From: CADEEN01 sp963751775
GTDB lineage: Bacteria > Pseudomonadota > Gammaproteobacteria > Burkholderiales > Burkholderiaceae_C
Assembly (NCBI GenBank): GCA_963751775.1
Contig: CAVVVW010000006.1
Location: 1 to 64,000, forward strand
Direction: 5' to 3'
DNA: 64,000 bases
A program made the translations under genes and the position numbers. This document shows, one piece after another, positions 62,278 through 64,000 of this stretch. The notes below the pieces were generated by a model that worked only from the letters and a program-made list of their open reading frames with translations, did no database searches and was not told where the DNA came from. The number at the start of each line of letters is the position of its first letter. Position 1 is the stretch's first letter.

Positions 62278-64000
62278 ATGAACACGACGCCCAAGCCCGT
62301 GTCGCCGCGCCGTGCGTGGCGCATGGCCGCTGCCGCCCTGGCAGCGGCGGTCCTCGTCGTCGGCGGCGGTATCGGCTGGCTGATGCGCAGCGATGGCGGC
62401 AGTGCCTGGCTGCTCGCTCGCGTGCCGGCCCTCACGGTCGCGGGCACCAGCGGGCGTCTGGCCGGCGGGCCGTTTGCCGCCGAACGCCTCGAATACCGAA
62501 CGGGCGGGCGCACGCTGACCGTGCAGGGGCTGGCCTGGAAGGATGCATCGTGGTCGTGGCGGCCGCACGCCGGGGCCTGGATCGGGTTGACGCTGATCGA
62601 GCCGCGCATCACGCGAGCGACCATCGCCGCCACATCGCCGTCGCAAGCACCGCTCAGCGCAGACACCTGCAGCGCCGATCGACGCTGCGCCTGCCGCTGG
62701 CGCTGACGCTGCAAGGCGCGCGCATCGACGCACTGCAGATCGACAGCCTGGCGCCATTGCTCGACATCAGCGTCAACGCGGCACTCGGTGCCCGCGATGG
62801 CGCCGTGCACCGCCTCGACGAACTGGCCTTCACCTGGGACCGGGCGTCGGTGCACGCCAGCGGCACGCTGGCCAGCGATGCGCCGTTCGAGCTCGACCTG
62901 CAAACCGACCTGCGTTCGCGCGTCACGCGCGAAGGCGCGGCAACGCCCTGGCAGGCGCGCGCCACGGCGCGCGGGCCGTTGGCTGCGCTGGCGCTGCAGG
63001 CCGAGCTCGGCAGCGCGCCCGGTGCGGCGCTGCGCGTCGACGCCAACCTGCGACCCTTTGCCGCCTGGCCGGTGGCGTCGCTGGCGGCGACGACCCAGGA
63101 CCTCGACCTCGCCAGGCTGGCCAGCGGCCTGCCGACGACGCGCTTGACGGGCCGCGCCGACATCGACTCGCGCGGCCTGGACGCGCCGATCGCGGCGCGC
63201 ATCGCGCATGCTCAACTCGCAGCCCGGCCGCTGGGACCAGCAACGCCTGCCGATCGCCGGCATCGAATTCGAGCTCAGCGGCCAGGCGCGCGACCGTTCG
63301 CGCCTGACCGTGCAGCGCTTCGCGCTGCAACTCGCGGCAGGCGCCGGCCGCATCGAAGGCGGCGGCGAGTGGCAAGGCGCGTCGGCGCGACTCGATCTGC
63401 GTCTGCGCGGCGTGCGGCCGGCCTTGCTCGACGCACGTGCGCCGGCGATGACGCTGGCCGGCAGCGCCGCCCTGCAGGCCGGCGGCCTGCCCTGGCCCGA
63501 CGGCAGCACCGCCGCGGCGGCGAGCCAAAGTCTGCAAGCGCGCCTGGCCCTCGACGGCGCGCACGATACGCGCAGCGCCTTGCCGGTACAGATCAGCGTG
63601 CTGGCCGACGCCGAGCGCAGCGGCGCGGCCTGGCGCGTCGAGTTGCGCGATGGCCTGGCCCGCAGCGGCGATGCGCGCGCCCAGGCCTCGCTGGCGGTGC
63701 AGCGCAGCGCCGACGGCGCCTGGGCACTGCGCAGCCGCGGTGAGCTGGCCGGCTTCGATCCGGCGCTGTGGTTTCCCGGGCTGGGCACCGAGGCCCACAC
63801 GGTGGCCTGGCGCCGCGGTCCGAACCGCTTGGCCGGCACCTGGCAGGCCGACCTGCGTGCGGGCGCCGCCACCGCCCCGGTCAATGATCCCGCCGCGCAG
63901 TGGCTGGCCTGGCGCGGCGAGGCCGAATTCGAACTGCGCGACAGCTTGGTTGCGGGCATGCCGCTGCGCGGCCACGTCAAGTTCGACGGGCGCGATCCCG
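62278..64000 (+). CDS. tamB: TamB-like translocation/assembly protein (5' part, two frameshifts)
   Basis: Partial: the gene runs off the window. ATG 62278 encodes a membrane anchor (MAAAALAAAVLVVGGGIGWLM), then the beta-rich groove (GTSGRLAGGPFAAERLEYRT, LALTLQGARIDALQIDSL, ASGTLASDAPFELDLQTDL). Frame changes near 62670 and 63215 divide it into three pieces. TamB is a long, periplasm-spanning beta-helix that moves lipids or proteins toward TamA. The gene order tamA-tamB is standard. Confidence 0.85.

Noticed and set aside
1..64000. CRISPR arrays, tRNA or rRNA genes, insertion sequences
   Set aside because: I looked for regular short repeats, cloverleaf-like conserved stretches and transposase motifs and saw none that I could defend.

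Overview
The window is GC-rich DNA that looks like a betaproteobacterium of the order Burkholderiales (Rubrivivax/Leptothrix/Ideonella-like). The signs are a DUF5666/DUF6502 trio, a MoxR/VWA pair, a TamA-TamB pair, an Aer-like chemoreceptor with a DWxxF tail, and a copA-cueR copper module. This placement is inference from gene content and composition; no rRNA or tRNA gene is present to confirm it.

Layout. (1) 207-8685: an electron-transfer region. A minus-strand run of two lipoprotein NHL propellers, an outer-membrane beta-barrel, a 12-site and a 9-heme cytochrome c follows a tetraheme cytochrome, with a divergent monoheme cytochrome. It reads as a porin-cytochrome conduit between periplasm and cell surface. 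(2) 8858-12343: two paralogous DUF5666 lipoproteins around a DUF6502 gene, with a perfect 23-bp palindrome in the divergent promoter region. (3) 12543-21068: a DUF4124-like secreted protein, a UspA-hemerythrin fusion, a fragment of the monoheme cytochrome gene, an Aer-like chemoreceptor, an OYE-family reductase, DUF423, an aldehyde dehydrogenase and a class V aminotransferase. (4) 21086-30286: a defence/accessory island built on the ruins of a type I restriction-modification locus. It holds an RHH antitoxin with a truncated RelE remnant, hsdM with three in-frame stop codons, a DUF4143 ATPase cassette flanked by a 140-bp duplication of the hsdM 5' end, a HEPN-like/nucleotidyltransferase module with tandem operators, an autonomous AAA ATPase, a PD-(D/E)XK-like protein, a degenerate GIY-YIG protein, and an HsdR N-terminal domain fused in frame to a CD-NTase-like nucleotidyltransferase. 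(5) 30424-38395: a VOC protein, DUF1345, a peptide-type solute-binding protein, a patatin, a SulP-STAS-cNMP transporter, a PstS-like protein and a porin. (6) 38622-43211: a hybrid histidine kinase, a single-domain receiver and a receiver-adenylate/guanylate cyclase, translationally coupled. (7) 43236-51571: a complete A/V-type ATPase operon in the order H/G-I-K-E-C-F-A-B-D. (8) 51641-54925: copZ-like, copA with a textbook CueR promoter, and cueR. (9) 54868-64000: a diheme cytochrome, MoxR, a GNAT, an S9 peptidase, a CoxE-like VWA protein, TamA and the 5' part of TamB, which runs off the window.

Quality note. From about 31 kb onward roughly twenty single-base frame changes break otherwise well-conserved genes, while the first 21 kb shows none. 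I read most of these as sequence errors and describe the affected genes as single features. The hsdM stops are substitutions in the correct frame and look like real decay.
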